Shown piece after piece: positions 61,657 to 64,000 of a stretch of DNA of 64,000 bases (position 1 is its first letter; every line of letters starts with the position of its first letter). Source of the stretch: Bacillota bacterium (lineage in GTDB: Bacteria; Bacillota; Limnochordia; Limnochordales; ZCTH02-B6); assembly GCA_017656145.1 (NCBI GenBank), contig JACDOI010000002.1, positions 1 through 64,000 on the forward strand, written 5' to 3'. The notes below the pieces were generated by a model. The model did not search any database. It was given only the letters and a program-made list of their open reading frames with translations, and was not told the DNA's origin. A program made the position numbers and the translations under genes.

Positions 61657-63224
61657 AATACGGCGCCTCCCCCGGATTCCATCTCTTGCTGCGTGGATGG
61701 AGAGGCGGCGGTTTTTGAAGGAAACAAACTTGCAGCTTGTTCCAGTAAGCGAACGTATCTCTCCACGGCCGGTCGATACGCGCGATGCATCTCCTCACGC
61801 GGTTCGACTCGCTCAGTCGGCTGCACAAAGCGCCGGGCTGTCTCCTTTACATCATCGAAGGCAGCGACTGACCGTCCTGCGATGATGGCGACGCCAAGTA
61901 CCGACCCATCTGCACGGTTCAAGTTCACGTATGGAATATTGAGTACATCAGCCTTTATTTGCTTCCAAAGATAGCTCTTCGATCCACCACCGATCACTCG
62001 TACCTCTCGGAACCGGAGGCCCGGAAACTGTTCCCGCTCAACCCGGAGGTAATACGCGTATTCGTACGCCACGGCCTCCAGCATGGACCGATAAAAATGA
62101 GCAGGCCCGTGATTCCAAGAAAATCCCAGCCATAGTCCCCGAAGAGCAGGATCATTAGGACACACCCGGCCTCCTAAATGGGGTAAAAACAGCAGTCCCT
62201 CCGAACCAGGCGGTACGTGTTCCGCCTGCTTGTCTAGCCACGCGTATGACGAGTCTCTGTCAGATGCCATTTGCATCCATTTATCCCGAAACCAGCGCAA
62301 GTTCAGTCCGCCGCCATTGATGTAGGCCAATGCGTACCACAGGTCCTCCGTTGCGGAACGCGCCGTAAACAAGGTCTGGTGGCGAAGGTCGGGACGAAAG
62401 TCGTCGACCGCAATTGCAAAGACTGCGGCCGTTCCTGCTATATCCAACACCCCCCCTGGATCGACCATGCCTGCGCCGAGAACGCCTGCAGTCGTATCCC
62501 CTGCACCCGCCGCTATCGGCGTCCCGCTCAGAAGCCCACTCTGGCGCGCCGCCTGATCCGTTACGTAGCCAACAATCTCCCACGGTTTGACGATGTGCGG
62601 CAACTTATCCACAGGAACATCGAATAAATCACATAGATCTTGCGACCACGTTAAGTTCTGGTTATCGCTCAAACAAGTAAAGTGAAGATAGGTATAGTCA
62701 ATGAATGCTTCGTCGGCGGTCAAACCAGCCATCTTCCCAGCCACGTAGGCCGCGGGCATAACAAACTTGGCAATGCGGGAAAAGGTCTCTGGTCGCTCAT
62801 GTTTCCACCAGAGAATTTTTGGTCCGTGGCTATAGGTAGGATATCCGCCCGTCAACTCGAGAATCCGGCGCTGATGGCGGCGCATCTGGCGCATGTATGG
62901 GGCACAGCGGGTATCTAGCCACGAGTCGTACGGTATGACTGGCCGCCATGCGGAATCCACGGCGCACACGCCGGCCATTTGACCGGCAAATGCGACAGCC
63001 GCTACATCGCCTCCGCGTACGGCAGCCTGTTCGAGACATGTGCGGATGGCCCGCAAGGCCGAGCCGTACATCTCATCCGGGTCTTGCTCCACCCAACCCG
63101 GGCGGGGATACCGGAGCGTCGTTTCTTCATAGGCTTGGGCAACAACCTGCCCGTCCAAATTGAATAGCGCCGCCTTCGTGCCTGTTGTGCCCAAGTCCAC
63201 GCCCATCACATAATGCTTGCGCAT
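61653..63224 (-). CDS. FGGY-family sugar kinase
   Basis: A 523-residue kinase, ATG 63224 with GGGAGGTGAC upstream. FGGY N-domain: MGVDLGTTGTKAALFNLDG with an early GWVEQDPDEMYGSALRAI. C-domain: the ATP-binding GAGDTTAGVLGAGMVDPGG and REVRVIGGGSKSYLWKQIKA with the nearby ADVLNIPYVN. Xylulose-, gluconate- and ribulose-kinase subfamilies share these motifs; the substrate is not determinable. It lies between the isomerase and the dehydrogenase genes. Confidence 0.93.
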   Translation of the reverse strand: MRKHYVMGVDLGTTGTKAALFNLDGQVVAQAYEETTLRYPRPGWVEQDPDEMYGSALRAIRTCLEQAAVRGGDVAAVAFAGQMAGVCAVDSAWRPVIPYDSWLDTRCAPYMRQMRRHQRRILELTGGYPTYSHGPKILWWKHERPETFSRIAKFVMPAAYVAGKMAGLTADEAFIDYTYLHFTCLSDNQNLTWSQDLCDLFDVPVDKLPHIVKPWEIVGYVTDQAARQSGLLSGTPIAAGAGDTTAGVLGAGMVDPGGVLDIAGTAAVFAIAVDDFRPDLRHQTLFTARSATEDLWYALAYINGGGLNLRWFRDKWMQMASDRDSSYAWLDKQAEHVPPGSEGLLFLPHLGGRVCPNDPALRGLWLGFSWNHGPAHFYRSMLEAVAYEYAYYLRVEREQFPGLRFREVRVIGGGSKSYLWKQIKADVLNIPYVNLNRADGSVLGVAIIAGRSVAAFDDVKETARRFVQPTERVEPREEMHRAYRPAVERYVRLLEQAASLFPSKTAASPSTQQEMESGGGAVL

Positions 63225-63241
63225 GGACCGTCACCTCCCGG

Positions 63242-63823
63242 CTATCCTCCGTGTTGCTCATTGGGAATCAGAACGGGTTGCCCGTTTCGTTCCACCACCC
63301 GCATTCCGAAGCCAGTCTCCTCAATGGAACGATAGTCATGGCCGGCTTGCGCGGGGTAGATGGCATAAAAGACGAAAGGTTCATGACCTATGTTGATTGT
63401 CCGATGGGCCCAGTAGGGCGGAACGTAGGCCACCGTTCCGCGCTGCATCTCGAGGTGCGTACACCACCCGTCACGGGTTTGCATCAACAGATATCCTCGG
63501 CCTTGTAGGCCCACGTATACCTCCGCGCACTCCTCACGCACGTGGAAGTGGCCCTTTGTCATGTAAAACTCATCGCCGACTTTGCCGGGATAAATGACTG
63601 TGACACTGTAGAGAAGATGGCCGACCTCCTGGGGCACCTCAATCTCATCTACTCGGTAGACCAGCGGATCTCTAGATTCCAACTCGGCTTTCACTGCATC
63701 GGGATCGCGGTACATGTCGGCCATATCACTTAGATGACGGGTGATTATCCGTCTCGGGTGCCACAATAAACCGTTGTCTAGATTGATATGGGCACTCCAG
63801 GGCATCATTATTTCCGTCATCAT
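63242..63823 (-). CDS. Cupin-type glucose-6-phosphate isomerase (archaeal-type PGI)
   Basis: A 193-residue cupin, ATG 63823 behind GAGGGGGG. The metal site is the pair HFH with Glu in KGHFHVREECAEVYVGLQG and the later His in YVPPYWAHRTINIG, as in PF06560-type phosphoglucose isomerases, unrelated to classical PGI. The N-terminal part includes DPLVYRVDEIEVPQEVGHL and VTVIYPGKVGDEFYMTKGHF. It should interconvert aldose and ketose phosphates. It begins the kinase-coupled set, 17 bases before the kinase start. Confidence 0.85.
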   Translation of the reverse strand: MMTEIMMPWSAHINLDNGLLWHPRRIITRHLSDMADMYRDPDAVKAELESRDPLVYRVDEIEVPQEVGHLLYSVTVIYPGKVGDEFYMTKGHFHVREECAEVYVGLQGRGYLLMQTRDGWCTHLEMQRGTVAYVPPYWAHRTINIGHEPFVFYAIYPAQAGHDYRSIEETGFGMRVVERNGQPVLIPNEQHGG

Positions 63824-63839
63824 CTAACCCCCCTCTTGC

Positions 63840-64000
63840 TTACAACAAGTCAATTCGGATGTGCTTTATCAACAAGTACTCCTCCAACCCGTGCGCGGAG
63901 AGCTCGAGCCCTATACCGCTTTCCTTCCAGCCACCGTAAGGATAGGCAACCTCTCCGCCCGACACGTTGTTGACGCCTACGGTACCGCACTCTAAACGTT
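63840..64000 (-). CDS. Aldehyde dehydrogenase, C-terminal end (cut by window end)
   Basis: Reading leftward from the edge, the frame encodes LECGTVGVNNVSGGEVAYPY, then GGWKESGIGLELSAHGLEEY and a short tail before TAA at 63842-63840. GGWKESGIG with the preceding GVNN is the conserved C-terminal block of NAD(P)-dependent aldehyde dehydrogenases such as succinate-semialdehyde types. It is followed by the isomerase gene after 16 bases, so it belongs to the same operon. Confidence 0.9.
   Translation of the reverse strand, partial: RLECGTVGVNNVSGGEVAYPYGGWKESGIGLELSAHGLEEYLLIKHIRIDLL

Noticed and set aside
1-64000. CRISPR arrays, tRNA/rRNA genes, transposases and prophage genes
   Set aside because: No spaced direct repeats, clover-leaf sequences, rRNA conserved blocks or mobile-element proteins were recognised by eye.

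Overview
The window is a high-GC bacterial chromosome segment with closely packed genes, frequent GTG and TTG starts and strong GGAGG-type ribosome binding sites. Several genes point to a cell with an outer membrane: two TolC-like channels in one RND efflux operon, a secretin, a signal-peptide-bearing beta-barrel protein and a GDSL protein with a beta-rich tail. Firmicute-like features (BTAD/SARP regulator, TreT with DUF5752, YitT, frequent GTG/TTG starts) together with these envelope genes suggest a diderm, thermophile-type Bacillota lineage such as Limnochordia. That placement is inferred from gene content; no search was run. No rRNA, tRNA, CRISPR array, insertion sequence or prophage was recognised.

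Layout. 0-3 kb: MscS channel (cut by the window edge), a small Cys-rich protein, TrmL, RtcB and a tiny membrane protein. 3.2-8 kb: three-subunit molybdenum hydroxylase (FAD, 2Fe-2S, Mo subunits), a MoaD/ThiS-like protein and a convergent MocA-like cytidylyltransferase. 8.1-11.8 kb: carbohydrate-type ABC importer (two permeases and a Tat-exported binding protein, no ATPase) with a strong promoter and a clear terminator. 11.8-15 kb: MgtC/DUF4010 membrane protein, MFS transporter and YbaK-type deacylase. 15.2-20 kb: DUF4276 remnant, DUF1992 protein, FadR-type regulator with glcD-glcF. 20-28 kb: uridine kinase, DeoC with a double aldehyde dehydrogenase, DUF5752-TreT, GalT and acylphosphatase. 28-29 kb: YitT-type membrane protein.

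29-37 kb holds the most unusual region. A leftward gene series encodes two related secreted proteins, a large Ig-like secreted protein, a secretin, an outer-membrane barrel, a 66-residue protein and a BTAD regulator. Diverging from it are a small secreted peptide carrying a bacteriocin-leader-like motif and a two-helix membrane peptide. I read this as a candidate surface-structure or secretion system plus a possible peptide/immunity pair, with no obvious named counterpart.

37-44.7 kb: Tpx, an ArsC/Spx-like protein, a GAF-GGDEF cyclase, a flavin reductase, a CadC-type ArsR repressor overlapping a Zn/Cd/Pb P-type ATPase with a visible operator, and an HD-GYP phosphodiesterase. 44.8-54 kb: asparagine synthase, then a leftward four-gene RND efflux operon (adaptor, pump, two TolC proteins). 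54-59.5 kb: CBS protein, GDSL hydrolase, a VWA/MoxR (ViaA/RavA-like) pair and an unrecognised protein. 59.5-64 kb: a glycosyltransferase fused to a nucleotide-binding domain, then a leftward sugar-catabolic operon (aldehyde dehydrogenase cut by the edge, cupin phosphoglucose isomerase, FGGY kinase, hydroxyacid dehydrogenase) whose base composition is visibly less GC-rich than the rest.
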